Positions 37,802 to 51,120 of a DNA stretch of 64,000 nt are shown here, one piece after another. The notes under the pieces are model-generated. The model was not told where the DNA came from and did no database searches. It saw only the letters and a program-made list of their open reading frames with translations. The stretch's first letter is position 1. Each line of letters begins with the position of its first letter. Position numbers and translations under genes: made by a program. Source of the stretch: Cruorifilaria tuberocauda (lineage: Eukaryota; Nematoda; Chromadorea; Rhabditida; Onchocercidae). The stretch lies in the NCBI GenBank assembly GCA_013365365.1, contig JABVXU010000020.1, positions 186,001 through 250,000 on the forward strand. Direction: 5' to 3'.

Positions 37802-40699
37802 CGTCAAACATATTTAGACATTTTTTCTCCTACTTCTGAAATTCCAAATTTCACATCCATATCTTAATACTTTTCAGTTATCAGACTTCTCGTAATCTAT
37901 TGTACCATAAATTATCACGTGATATATCTATGATATAGCAAAAATATGTTACTGATGAGTTGCGACAAAATGAATCATAATGCTTTGCATAAAAAATCGC
38001 ACCAGCTCTTGCCGAGTAATTAGAAATTTACCAATAAAAAATCCAATAAGATTTATTTTGATAGCGAATGTTCTTTTGAAATTACAACTTTGCAAGCTTT
38101 ACTCACTTCACACCCTTTCTCGAATTTTAAATCATTTAAAGAAAAACTATAAGAGTTTTTATCAGTTACTAGGAGATCATGTACGAAGAAAACGTGAATA
38201 ATTCAAAGTGTCGTAGAGGAATAGCTTAAATTGTCATTGCTTTCCTTTATTTGCCTAATTAATGACCCTTAAATATAGAAGTAAAATAAATGAGTCTTAA
38301 GTAAAGAAAGTAAGTACCAATCAACGGTAAGCTGTAGCTCTGCTAAAAGAATTTTCTGTTGCAGCATATTGTAATGTTAACAGTTTTACGACAGGACTCC
38401 ACCTCTTTGTGATAATGTGAGTGGTGCAAACGAAGTGGTTAAGTTGGCATACGGTAGATATCTGCTTGCCCATCTAAGATGAGTGTGAAATAACAGAAAG
38501 AGTGAATTTCTGTAATACTAATTTCGATCGAAATTTCAAGTAAAGAAAGATTGGACGATGTGAGGCAAAGCAAAATAATTTTAAACAATAGAAATTAACT
38601 GATTGTAATAATAGTTATCACAAAACTTTTCAATTAAAGCAATTTTTATTAATTCCATTATCAATTATTAAGTTTGCTTATCATTTTAATTAAATGAGCA
38701 AACTTTTGTATTGTATGAGTTAATCTTATCTAATCAACTTGTTCGATTGATGTTTTCAACAACTAGCACAACCGACTTTTATTTACTTACTTTCTGTTAA
38801 TATTTAAATATAAAATAGTTGAGGATATAAATCGTTCATATCCTTTGAAGGATAAAATTCGTTCATAATGAATTATAAAGTTTTGTGATCAGAAAAAAAA
38901 ATACAATCTCAGGATGATATAACAAAGGTTAAAAAGTTTGATATGATTGTATATGACAAACAACGGAATGCTTTCCTTGTAACTGTAAATGTTGTTTGTA
39001 ATTTATGACGGAAATACTACAGGGATTTCTGAAAGTCCGCCAAAGAGCGGCAATGTGTTTTTTACGCAGTAATGCAACAGATTATCAAAAAAAAGAAATG
39101 CGCAACTGTTTGAAAATAACCGATGATAACTCAGTACTGACAGAACTTTTATTTATTCTTCTCTACTATTTATTCCAGGTAATAAAAGTGATATTGGCTT
39201 AATTATATTTTGTTGCTTTAAAATAAAATTAATTAATCAAATAAGTTTTTTTTCCAGGTGTTCTCTTTTGTCTTTTTTCTTTTCCTTTTATTTTCATTTT
39301 TTCATCCGACTTTCTTAATTTTTCTAACTCAATCTAGAATCAGCAAAATCTGAATTAATTCAAAGTTAAGTCAAAATAAGATGGTAAAGAAAAAGGAAAA
39401 AATTTTTTCAAGTTCCTCGAGAGAAGGAAATATTTACAAATTTAGATGAAAATTGATTTAGAGAAGAATAGGAGTAATAATTATTTTTGTCTAATGAGCT
39501 TATTTATAAATAAATTAACGGATGAAATGAAAACCAAAAAAGTATAAACGAAGAGCGTTTCAATTGATACTCTTTAGTGCTAAATGCTTATTAATATTTC
39601 CAAATAATTATCAAAGCTCAAAATTAACTCTTCTGAAATACTTGTCTGCGAGATTTTCAGTTACAATAAAAACATCGACTGTGTTTCATGTGAAGTTCTT
39701 ATCTGAAATTTTATTTTTATTTCATTCACGGATTTTGCGTGATTTCCATTCAAGACATAATGCTCCATAGCTCTGACAGTACGCTGAATGGAACAACTAA
39801 TGTACTTCATCATTTGCATCTTAATCCCATTTCACGCTTCGTTAGCGTATTAGTTTGATGCAAGAGAAACATCACTCCACATTTCAATTTGTTTATCCAT
39901 CCGTTACAAGTAATGTTTGGTCGCTAAAAGTTCTCATCTCTCGCTTCCTCTTTAAAATATTTTATCGTCACGCGACACCTATTATCACAGTCGGTGGCCT
40001 CTCTTTACTATCTATTAACGCTTATTATCAAAAGTTTATTACCGTATACAAACGTTTAGAAACATACAGAACACACTGCAAGTTCTTGAAAATTTTATCC
40101 ATAAAGATAATTATTCAATGATTGGGACAATCAGATAAGCTGGCGCCTATCAATCTGCTCCTTCTAAGTAAATTTATAGATCCGACCATCATTTAGTGAT
40201 GTGATCGATGTTGTGATAACAGGAAAAAAGCTTTAACATTCCTTTATAACACGTTATTTTTCATCACTCTCACTTATTGATACCCAAATAACAAATAAGA
40301 TGATATCATTAAGTAATAGAATATCAAAAAATGCGCGAACTATCTTTATACTACAATAAATTCACAATAGAAAATTTCAAATTATAAATCGCTCTTACAT
40401 TATTTCCTTGTAATATAACTAAGTAATAATTAATCAAATTGCGAAAATAAATCATGAAACATAGAATGATTGCTAGAAAAAGACGATAAAATGATAATTC
40501 ATTAGAATGAATTTTATCCTCACGAATAATAGCAGGAAGTAATCAAAAGATGGATTAAATCATTCAAAGAATCCGAACTTCGACGACATAATAACACTAT
40601 ACAATACGATCTTTATTTATCACAACAAGTACGCTGAATGACAGTACGCTAAATAATAATGACATTAATTTTCCTTTATCTATAAAAAATTTCGTCACA
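37802..40699. other. Intergenic upstream of the T-box gene
   Basis: No gene recognised. A 65-codon ORF at 39005-39202 (plus) ends near a CCAG|GTAATA donor, with a CCAG acceptor at 39258 and a further hydrophobic reading frame behind it; this is too weak to call. Promoter elements of the divergent T-box gene and the plus-strand gene at 40700 should lie here. Confidence 0.5.
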
Positions 40700-43258
40700 A
40701 TGTTTATTTTGAAAAATTTTTTTAAATCTCATTTTTATGCTTTCAGAATCATTTTCATCCTTGCAAGCGCAATGTATGGTCAGTAATTTCACTCATAAAG
40801 TCATAATAAAATAATATTAATAGATTAGCAGCGGTGGCTTGACATATTAGTTAATTATCAGACATACCAATAAACTTCATAGTATTCAATTTTTGTTTTG
40901 AATTGAAACACAGCGATTATTCCATTCAGCTGCCATTTTTTTCAAAACCTTTACATGCATATTCATAATTCGAATTCAGATTTGTGAAGTTCTCAAAAAT
41001 TTTAAGCTAATAAAAGTATTTTCCATAATGAAAACTTTTCAGCTCTCCTTCTTATTGGTATTATTTGTATTATAAAAAACACAGAGCATATGGTTTCACG
41101 TGAAAATTTGAATTTGATGCAAGATGAAGAGGTTTGCAAGTATGATAGAAACTTTCATAATTGTACTATTGTGAGAATATTACACGTATTTAATTATATC
41201 ATTCGTGCAATGATGTTACGGAAGGTATCATCATCCCCTTTATGAGATATATGCATTGCTGTGTTTATTTGCATTTTTATATCTGTTAAAAGCCAAGTCA
41301 TCCAAAATCCAGAAGGCCTATAAATCATAGTGGTGCTCCGAGATCATCAGGAACATATATTCCCTCATTAAATGTCGAACATCTAATTGAATGAATCCCC
41401 ATTTACTTACTGAAAATTTCCCTTCAAATTTAAAATAAGTTACTGTGAGTTTAAATTAAAAAAGAACTTATAAAGTAAAACTTTTATAAACTACAGCTCT
41501 ACTAAGGGAAAGTTAATAAAAATGAATAAAATAACTAATAATTTGATATCAATATTATCATTAAAGGAACTGATCATTCAATAGCACAAAATTTCCATTA
41601 TAGTACCGACATTTCTGCCGGAAATCATCTTTTCAAAATGGAGATCTTTATAAAACTGTGCGAATTGATAAAGCAGCACGAAATGAATTTATTTTGGTAC
41701 AGGCAGCAAAAGTAAAAACGGATTGCAAGCAAGTTATTCTTGCCAAAAAATTGGAAACAATTCACATGTTATTACATCCACTAATGTTTTCAAATTGTTC
41801 TCTAAATCATACATCATATCAATATATTTAAGCGTGCCAGATATAACAGAAAAAAGTAAAGTATTATTTACAGCTTTAAACTTATCGCTATGTCAAATTC
41901 TAACGAAGAGATTGTTCTCCACAATATTTTCCCTACTGATCATCTCAATCAAAATGTCATTCTTCTCGTTAGTTAGTTATATGGTTTCTTAAAACTGCTT
42001 GTTACGATAGTGATCGCTGAGTTTTGGTTATAATTCTTTCGCCATTTCTCGAAACATGCTTATTCCTTTTAGCCACACAATATTTTTAGCAATAAAATCT
42101 GTTGAATATAAAATTTTACCATTAGTTGCAAATCGGACCAAACGGGAAAGAATCATGAACCAAATTTAACTAATGAATACAAAGATTATGGCCATCGTTT
42201 AGCAGTCATGGTCTCGCATTCATATATTATTCACTAATATTCAAACACTAAAAAGATATAGAAAACAATACTAGTTTATTTTAAGATAAGTTTGGAACAT
42301 TATTCCGGATAACCAGTTCACCGTTTTATTTAATAGATAACCTGCAGTAAATTATTACGGCAAGTAAATTATTTTCGCGTTTGGTACCATGCTGGAGGAA
42401 TTCTGCGGAAGAAACCGTTTGACGAGTCAGAAGGTTTGAAATATGTTGAAATCGAACCGGAAACTAAATGTGCAGCAGGAAAAGGAACAGGAAAGAATCG
42501 AAGTTCAGCATTTGTGCACCTCACTATGTTACGAATGCGACTACCTGTAAGGTTTCAACAATCAATTTAAAATATTAGTTCAAATTTTTGAAGGAATTTT
42601 CAAAAATTGGATGAAACGGCCGTGCATCTTCTGTGCAATAAGCAAAATTGATTTTTCTCCAGGAAATGATACAAATCCTCTCTGGATTAATAGCCGAAAT
42701 GATGCAACACTAATCAGGCATAACTAAAAAATGACGAAAAGTTTATTCTAAGCTGCATGAGAATTTAACAGCACTGAATATATTGGAATAAACATGCCAA
42801 TAATTAAATATAGATAAATTCAGGTCACCAAAGAGACTGAGCAGATATGGAAAAGGATCGGTAATGCCACTGATATGCAACAACCAAAATTCCGGTCATA
42901 TGGTAAGTGATTCAGTTGTTAATTTTTTATACAGTATGAAAAAAATGAGCGGAAAATGCAAATAGATAAATGAAGTGAAGAATAGAATGAAATTCATTTC
43001 TAGCAATGCTGAGCAGGTATCAGAAAAGTATCTTCGTACCGGATTCATTTATTGGTAAACATTCGTCAATCGTTGCACCACCGTATTGCCTTCATTGCTT
43101 ACTGTTGCTTCATTTATTACTAAGATATTCATTTTTATTATAATGCAATATTTTCTTGAAGTTATCGTGGAGATATATGTAAATTATTGCAATCAAATAA
43201 AAAATCTGAACGTCGTAATATATTGCAAGCGAATCAGAATATTACATCAGTTTTATAA
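40700..43258 (+). CDS. Unassigned multi-exon gene with an N-terminal membrane segment
   Basis: Not recognised. Short exons that all read like protein can be chained in phase: 40700-40778, 41043-41170, (41293-41373 optional), 41604-41767, 41874-41967, 42151-42210, 42337-42546, 42824-42902, 43004-43064 and 43162-43258. The start MFILKNFFKSHFYAFR runs into a hydrophobic span (LASAMYALLLIGIICII) at about residues 14-33. That suggests a type II membrane or secreted protein. Cysteines are scattered (EEVCKYDRNFHNCTI, YRHFCRK, TDCKQ, ETKCAAGKG). Clear segments are YKTVRIDKAARNEFILVQ, LLRQVNYFRVWYHAGGILR, LKYVEIEPETKCAAGKGTG and KRIGNATDMQQPKFRSY. The joins at 41967/42151 and 43064/43162 are the weakest. 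An alternative last exon, 42663-42713, follows a good TTTCTCCAG acceptor and ends EMIQILSGLIAEMMQH. It could also be a decaying gene. Confidence 0.45.
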
Positions 43259-44128
43259 TCATTGATCAATCCAAATAATGCAAAAGGTTCCAAAAGTATA
43301 GAATGACAATTAACAACATTTTAATTCTCATAAGTGTATAAGAAAACATGAAATCTTTCTCAATCAGTCGATAATTCCCATGTAACAATTTCTGGTGAGC
43401 AAATCTAACAAATTGTCAACTTATAATCAGCGTTAGTTGATCAGTTGAAGTGAAATCTCGAGCACTCTACTATTGAAATACTACTGGAAATCCTGTATAA
43501 CTGAAAGACATGTTTTTGATCAATCAAATAAAGTTGAAATAACTTAATAGGATATCTGGTATAATAATTTGGCTTTCAAATTGTTAATAAATTGGTAGAA
43601 GAAATTTATTTAACTGATCAAATACGCCTTCCTTACTGAGTTCAGTCTTTGAAATTCATTAGTTCTTACTATTCCTCCAAATTAATCCTTCCCTTATCAC
43701 CAATAACACACTACCCCCAAGCGCTTCAATCCAACTTATCTCTACAAACTTCTCTCTCGTATTCTCGACGATTTCAATTTATGTTTTCTTCTTTCGTCAA
43801 TAATATTAACTTCCTCTATCACTCTCTAAACGATATGTTGTAGCACAACGCTACCATCTCAGCAATCATTTGAGGTTTTGAGTGTTCCTTATACATTTCT
43901 CATGCTTCTTTTTTTCGAAAGTGCTCTCTCATATTTGTACACTCTTTCGTTAGCATCTTATCAGGGACGAAATAATCTGAAGTGATGGAAAATTGAATTT
44001 GGATTCCGTGTCGAATTTGTTTTGAAGCAAAAAAAGGTAAGAAGGATAGAAATGTTTACGTAATTTCATTTCCACGTATGAACGCGCTTAAAATAATTGT
44101 TCTTTCAGTGTGACAGAACCGTTCTGAC
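43259..44128. other. Intergenic upstream of IK/RED
   Basis: No gene recognised. A CT-rich ORF at 43649-43843 is judged non-coding. A GGTAAGAAG donor-like site at 44037 and a TTCTTTCAG acceptor at 44100-44108, 20 nt before the IK/RED ATG, indicate a 5' UTR intron or trans-splice site. Confidence 0.55.
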
Positions 44129-47100
44129 ATGGAAGCGGATTTGAAGGAGCTTTTGGGCACTTCATCTTCTACTGGGTTAAATTTCTTTTTTGTCAAAGCA
44201 TTTGTTTTACTAGTATATGAATCAAGCGGTCAATCTTTAGGGGATATTTAGCTACTGCAAAGGCTATCTCCTGTTATTCGGTTCCTCATCAATATGTTGA
44301 CACAATTCAACTTTTTGTTTTCAGAGCTTTCGAACAGACGTTAAATAGTTGTTATCCTTTTTATGCTATCAACCTGGCTAAAAGTTTTCTCATTTTTGGT
44401 TGTCTATTTGATGCATTCTTGTAATTCTATCCAGATATTGAGAGGTAGGGAAGATTATTATTCGTTATGGACATGTTTTTAAGGGTTTATTTATTTAGAC
44501 GAAATGTACCCATGGGGACATTACGCAACGAGGATTTTCGTCAACTTTTGACAAAGAAGGCAGTTCAGACATCTACAACCACAAATGGAGGACCGCAGAC
44601 ACAACCTACTCATTCATTCAGTCATCGACAAGCCGCTGAGTAAGTTCTTTTTTTTAGCTAGCTTCGCTTTAAGATATCGTTGAATTTTGGAAAGAAGATC
44701 AGGGCATATCAAATGCTAGGAAATAAAAAACTCATGTTTTCTTAATACCTAATATCATAATTTCTTGCAATCATTCATAAAACGATATTGAAGGATTATT
44801 TTGAATAATTGAAGCTTATAATTACTGAAAACTGTATGGCGAATATATTTTATTGCAGTTCAAAAAGAAGCCACATTGGTGGTACTAAAACCAAAAAACA
44901 AAGGGAGCGAAATAGTATAGATGATGAAGACGACATATTTGGTTCGTATAAACACGTTACTTTGAAGAGCTATGAAATCATGTGTTAATATGAAGTAGGG
45001 CAATAGGAAAGTAAAACCATCTAATCCTAAAATTGTTTATGCATGGGAAAATCCGGTTACTGTACATAAACAAAGAGGAAATAGCGTTACAGGGCCATCG
45101 AATTTGAATGAGATTTTAAAAAATTATCGTGACCGTGCAGAAGAAAGACGAAAAGGAATTGGAAAAGATGACAATATTGATGATTTGCATGCAAATAATG
45201 CTTATCGAGCAGTACCTGCTGATGTACGTGCAACAGCTGATGCTGCACAACGTAGAAAACAAGCAATCCAGGTATTTCATTATATTAATATCATTATCGG
45301 TATCATTATATTCATTATTATTGCATTTTTGTGCTAAACTTCTCGGAGATTTAGAGAATCCTTTGCAAAAATTTTCATCTTTATTATCCATATAAGAAAA
45401 TTCAATTTGATGAGACGCTACTAGATAATAAGTCATCATGAATGTAAGGAACAAATCTGCAGGAAAGTAAATATCTCGGTGGTGATATGGAGCATACTCA
45501 TTTAGTGAAAGGTTTGGACTATTCGTTGCTGCATAAAGTTCGTTCAGAAATAGCTATGAGGGAACAGAAAAATGACGAAGTATTGGAATCACAATATAAT
45601 GTAAGTTATAATCGTTTGTTTTGTATTTATTTTTCAGGGTCTATATTTATTTTTTTCTATGTGCAAGTTTTTTACATGTAAAATTTGCTTAGTAAAAAAG
45701 AATTTTTTGCAAAATCGTCTTCGTACACTTTGCTTTACTCTTCAAAAGATCCGCTTTGAAAAATAGAAGATTTTACTTAATTTTCCACATTTCCAGAAAG
45801 AGAGCCAGAAAGGTGAACCACAGTCAGACAATCGGATGGTTCGAAACATTCATCGAGCGGTGTTTCAGAATGAATTTCCTGCATGTAATGAATTGTTTAG
45901 GTAAAACCGTAGCGGTAATATATTATTTGTATTATTTTTTCCATAAAATTTTTCTTGTTTTAAATTTGTAAGTGAAAGTTTAGGAAGGGTCGCATGGCTT
46001 ATGTGGTAGATTTGGAGGAGGAAGATAACGATTTGCCTACTACATTGTTACGTTCCGTTCATGATTGTCCAGCAACGGAAAGCACCCATGATATCAACAC
46101 CAGTAATATGCTTATTCAGGTAATCCATTGTGATAATAACTATATGTCTAAATAACCAAGTTTCGTTCCAGCTACTTTCTATAATTTTTAGAAGCTTACA
46201 CAAGTTTTATCATATTTGCGCGCCGACACGCAGAAGAAAAAAAAGAAAGTCGAAGGTACAAGCGATGAACATGCTAAAATAGCTTCACAACCAATATTTG
46301 ATGATCAGCGTGATTTTGCTACTTCGAGAAATGATCGAGATCGAGAACGACGAGATAGGGATCGAAAACGTTTGAAACCTTCTTCGTAAGTGTTAAAATA
46401 TCTTCATATTTTCCTTTCCATCTGTGTAGTTAGCTATCAGTTTGCATGCATTCAAAACAGGTTACACGACATAATTTCTTTTTGCAGTAGAGTGCTCTTC
46501 TAATGTTGCCAAGCAATATTATTACTGAGGTTTATCGTTGAAAATTTATTGTCATAATAATAGAGTTTGGTTCTTGTCAGTGCTCTTATTGATATGCTAA
46601 AATAGTTTATCTTTGTAACAATTTTTTGGAAATGAAGATATCAGTTGCTTGTTATCATCCATTTGAACTCATACGAAAATTGAATGGTGAGTTTAGATTT
46701 TAATTCGAAAAGTTAGATTTATCATTTGCAGAAATACAATAGTTCTAATTTTATTATTACACATGTATTTCTAAATTCTAAATCCAGGTACTTCGATGAT
46801 CGTGAGACAGATCGTGATAGAGATAGAAATCGTGATCGTGACAGAAATCGTGATTACGAGAGAGGAAGAGACCGGGATCGGGATCGGGAACGTCGTACGC
46901 GAGACGACGAAAGACGTGGCGAACGTCGAGAAGTAAAATTGGTCGAGAATGATGCACCACAAGAAAAGAAGAAAAAAGTTCCAATGGAAACAGAAGGTTA
47001 TGCAGAATGCTATCCAGGTGGTATGTATGAAGCTGCTGGAGAAAGTGATGACGAAGCTGATTATTCAAAAATGGATATGGTTAGTAGAAATTAAATGTTT

Positions 47101-47734
47101 ACACTTTATATTCTTGTATTCTTAAGGGACCGTCGAGCGACGATTCTTTTACGTGATCATAAGTGCAAATTCTAGATTTTTTGTGTGAAACAGTTGAATA
47201 GAAGAACTATTTTTTACTCATTTTTAGAATTGAAATTTAAAATTTACAGGGAAACAGGCGAGGTCCAGTGAAGCGCTGGGATTTCGAGGACCATGAAGAT
47301 TATGAAAAGTATATGGAATCGAAAGAAGCAATGCCGAAGTGAGATCATATAATGAATTAAACTAATCTAATGATGTAGAAGACTAAAAACTTGAATCATT
47401 TGGAATTCTGAATGAAATAAAAAGCAACTTTTGACATGCATTGAATAGAAGATAGTCTTTTGGGAGTAATCGGTTAGACGATCTTAGATCTTAAAGCATT
47501 TCTCAGTGTTCGTTGTGATTATTATTTGTGTGGTCTATCTTGGAGCTTATTAAAAGTTCTAATTTGATATATTTTTCTTGTTATAGAGCGGCATATCAAT
47601 TCGGAGTGAAAACAAATGATGGACGAAAAACAAGGAAGAGTGCTCCAGATCGAGAAAAGCATAAATTGGATCGTGAATTCTCCGAAATAACGAAAATACT
47701 TGAAAAGCGAAAAATAGAAGGCCATAGATCGTGA
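44129..47734 (+). CDS. IK: IK/RED splicing factor (SMU-2 in C. elegans)
   Basis: Nuclear spliceosomal B-complex protein that acts with SMU1 in splice-site activation and alternative splicing. Eleven exons join in phase: 44129-44175, 44499-44639, 44859-44945, 45007-45271, 45463-45600, 45797-45900, 45984-46119, 46192-46385, 46788-47079, 47250-47338 and 47587-47734, giving 546 residues (human 557). Conserved blocks are LRNEDFRQLL, NYRDRAEERRKG, ESKYLGGDMEHTHLVKGLD, GRMAYVVDLEEED, KLTQVLSYLRADTQ and YAECYPGG, followed by ADYSKMD, RWDFEDHEDYEKYM, EAMPKAAYQFGVK and IEKR-like EKRKIEG. The name-giving RD/RE repeat lies at about residues 372-410. A TTCTTTCAG acceptor sits 20 nt before the ATG, and AATAAA at 48084-48089 would give a UTR of roughly 350 nt. 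Confidence 0.97.
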
Positions 47735-50700
47735 GATTTTAGAAGTTCTATATAAAAAACACGAATTATTCTCGTTATCCGAAAACTATTTCCTAAAGGA
47801 GGCTGGGGATAATGGAGAGAGATATTTTGAAATTGTCAAGTATGCGAATCAGACCAGCTTTAACTACTCATTGCTTTTCGATAATTTTTAAAATCCGAGG
47901 TTTTAAATTTCGAATCTTTTTTAAAGAGCTCAAAACTCGACTAATTTAGGAATTTTCAGTGATATCGCCAAGCGAATCAAGTACTGATGTTGCTGTGCTG
48001 GCGGAACACATTTCATCATGAAAGAATACTGTTGAATTCATGTTGGAATAGTAATATACTTTATATTTTTTTGATTTGACATCAATAAAAGTATTTGCTG
48101 TTATTCGTGAAAAATCATAGGGTTCGGCGAATGGTATTTTTAGTCAGTATTTATTAATTCCCATGTCCACAATTGGCTATATCACATTAATCCTTTATCT
48201 AAGAATTTCTACGGAATATTAATTATGCGAAGAAAAGCCTAGTCTTCTTGGGCAGTCACTTTATCATACTGATTCTTTTTTGTGTAAATTTACTGTTTGA
48301 ATCCGACTTTTGCTATATGGAAGACGAGCTGACATTGCATCACAAGCGCGAAAATTTTATTTCCGGACACATTTGATTCCTACCTTCTAGTATCTTCATT
48401 GTTGTACCTACTTTTGTCGTATCTTGTTTTACAGAAACATATTTTTTAAGAAATTTCACGAGAAATACGCTCACAATAATAAAATGGAGATAGTTCAAGT
48501 CGCGAAATCTGAGAATGAGAAAGAATAAGTCATAATTCATTATTTATCGTGGTCCAGAAATTGTGTGATTGTTGAATAATAAATACATAAAATCACCGTT
48601 TAGTGTATTAAGAAACAGTATGATCAAATCATTTTATTTTGGTACCCGTATTAGTAGTGTTTTACAGTTTGATTTCTTTGATTCGAGAAAACATGCGAAC
48701 AACAAGAGGTATGGTACGCTTGGAAAAGAAGCTATACAAATAAATCAAAAAGAATGCACGAGTAAAACCCTTTTATTAACCATTTTAACTTGCTCATTAA
48801 AATGAGCCAGTACTGCACTGAGAGTAATAAGATAGCAGTATACAGGAATCGAAAAACGTCACGACAAAGAGATTTCTGTATACCCGTAAAAATGTATAAG
48901 AATTGTCCATTATACCACGTAAATTGGTTAGCTATTAGGGAATTTTACTGAAACTGATTAGATAATCACAGGTTATCAGGAAAATACATGAAAATTGCTC
49001 AATGTACCATCTAGTGTGTAAAACTTCCAAGAACTAAATTTTAAAAAATGAATGTATTACGAATCAAACTCTACAATTGCATTTGAAAACAACATATGGT
49101 TAAAATCTAATGAAATCCAAAGCTTTGTTTAACAAAATGGGCGGGAACGAGACAAAAAAAAAACAATAGCTTATATGATGGTAATATGCTTCTGAACCAC
49201 AACAGTAATTGATGATAGACAGTTTCTTAGGATATTACACAAACAATTAAACGGCGAAAGAATCATTGCATCTACTTTTGGAATTATTAAAAAAGTCTTC
49301 TGCAAAATATGCCCAAAAATTTTAAAGATGAAAAACAATATATAGTCAATTTCTCTCGGATCATATTTCGATTTAATCTAAAAGATCCAAATAATGCCCC
49401 ACGATCCACCAAGAAACTATAGCTCAAAAAAAAGCTCAAAGGCTCAAAGTTAAAATCAAAATACAACCTGTAACAACATAAAATCCATTAATGCACATAT
49501 AGTTAACAATGAATCATTAAAAATAAACACCTCCTTCTACATTAAGTCAAAAGCGAAAACTGACCGAATGATTAACACAAACTTCACTCAATATATATTA
49601 AGTGAGGTTCAACAGCGCCGAAAATCAGCATAATTTACTTTCCACAACAAGGGAAAATACAGCATCAAAATATGCTAACCCATTCATTTTTGATCAATGT
49701 AAAAAAATTTATGAGAAAGATTTCACATATTTGTAGAATGGGAACTGGATCTTCCAGACACCAAGCTCCTCAAATTTGTGAGAATTAAAGTCAAATTTCC
49801 GCATTAAAAAGATACAGTAACGAAGTAATGAAATTAAAAAATTCATGCTCAACAATTACTGTCCGTGGCCAGCAAGTATAAAGCAAATTCTTAGAATGGC
49901 AATTTCAAGCTTCACCGAAATTCGCGAGAACTAACGTCAAAAATTAACATAAACCGCAACAAAATATTAAAATATATAAAATCATTCCTGTTCATTAATG
50001 AAAACAAAAAATAGTTAAGATGGTGAAGTAGTATTGATGCATTTTTCAAAAAACAGAATCATATCATTTCAGGAACATTAAAATTAGAAAAATAAGGACA
50101 ATTACTTTTTAATCTGAAAAACACGAATAATATGAATTTAAAATGCAAGCAGTGACATCAAGAACGAAAACTATAAGTTACTCAATTAATCATTAATGTA
50201 TTATTACAATCGGCATCCCTTTCACGAAACTGCACTTGAAAAAAGATTGATACATGGATCCATATAGGTATCTTGACTTAGACTAATTTCATCTTATATA
50301 TTTTTTTGTTTAGCGATTCAAGTTTAGATATTTAATGATGATACTAAATTTAAGAGATAACGCTCGAAATGAATAGCTATGAAATGACTTCTCTTCTCGC
50401 AAATTCAAGAAAATTTCATCAAATCTCACCAACAGCAACGGAGGCATTCATCACGGAAGTTCCGTCAAATTAGCGAACAGTTTCTGTAGCGTTACGGCAA
50501 GTTGTACACCATGGATTACTCGACTAAAAGTGGACTATAATTTAGTGAATAATTCAATAAATATACCTTAGGTGTTTTTACTCATTTGTATTAAACAAAT
50601 ATTTTTGCAATAATAGTTTTAATAGGAATAATTTTCTCACACATCCTAATGAGAGAATATTATATGATAGCCATGAACGTGTTATTCCAAATAATTTTAC

Positions 50701-51120
50701 GTGATGCTTTTGCAGAATTTTTGCATCTGATTCATCTGCTCCAATTAATAGCGAATTCTTAAATTTCCAATCACAATGTGGTTAGGAAGAAATGATAAGA
50801 CATCTTATAGACGGAAAAAGTTGTAAAATGTGATAAAACATGAACAAACTTGTGATAATGAAACATGAATTTCTTCGCGCTCTCATGTTCCTCAAAAATA
50901 AGAGATACCGTATTTTCTGAAGATCGCCACACTTTCTAAACAGAACAGTGGTTACTTTTCTGATTTTGATCTTTCAACAAAAAAATCTCGCTCCTCCATT
51001 ACATACAAAAAAATCTTTTACTGCTACACTTTTATAAAGCGATTTTGACTCAGTCATGATACCCTTCAGATTTCTTATGATATTACTCATTAGAAAAAGG
51101 AACACTCTTGACAAGGAACT
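47735..51120. other. Convergent intergenic region, IK/RED and RBM33-like 3' ends
   Basis: Contains the IK/RED 3' UTR with an AATAAA at 48084-48089. The rest is AT-rich with no recognised gene; ORFs at 48340-48540 (minus) and 48569-48805 (plus) have no supporting context. A short AGCTCAAA word is repeated near 49420-49450. Confidence 0.55.
48084..48089 (+). terminator. AATAAA polyadenylation signal of IK/RED
   Basis: First clear AATAAA after the stop at 47734, in an AT-rich context. Confidence 0.5.

Noticed and set aside
44324..44400. Possible extra IK/RED exon after TTTTCAG at 44317-44323
   Set aside because: No donor follows in frame, and exon 1 joins 44499 directly in phase with the conserved sequence.
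46771..47068. Minus-strand ORFs over the RD repeat of IK/RED
   Set aside because: Antisense of a dipeptide repeat; no independent support.
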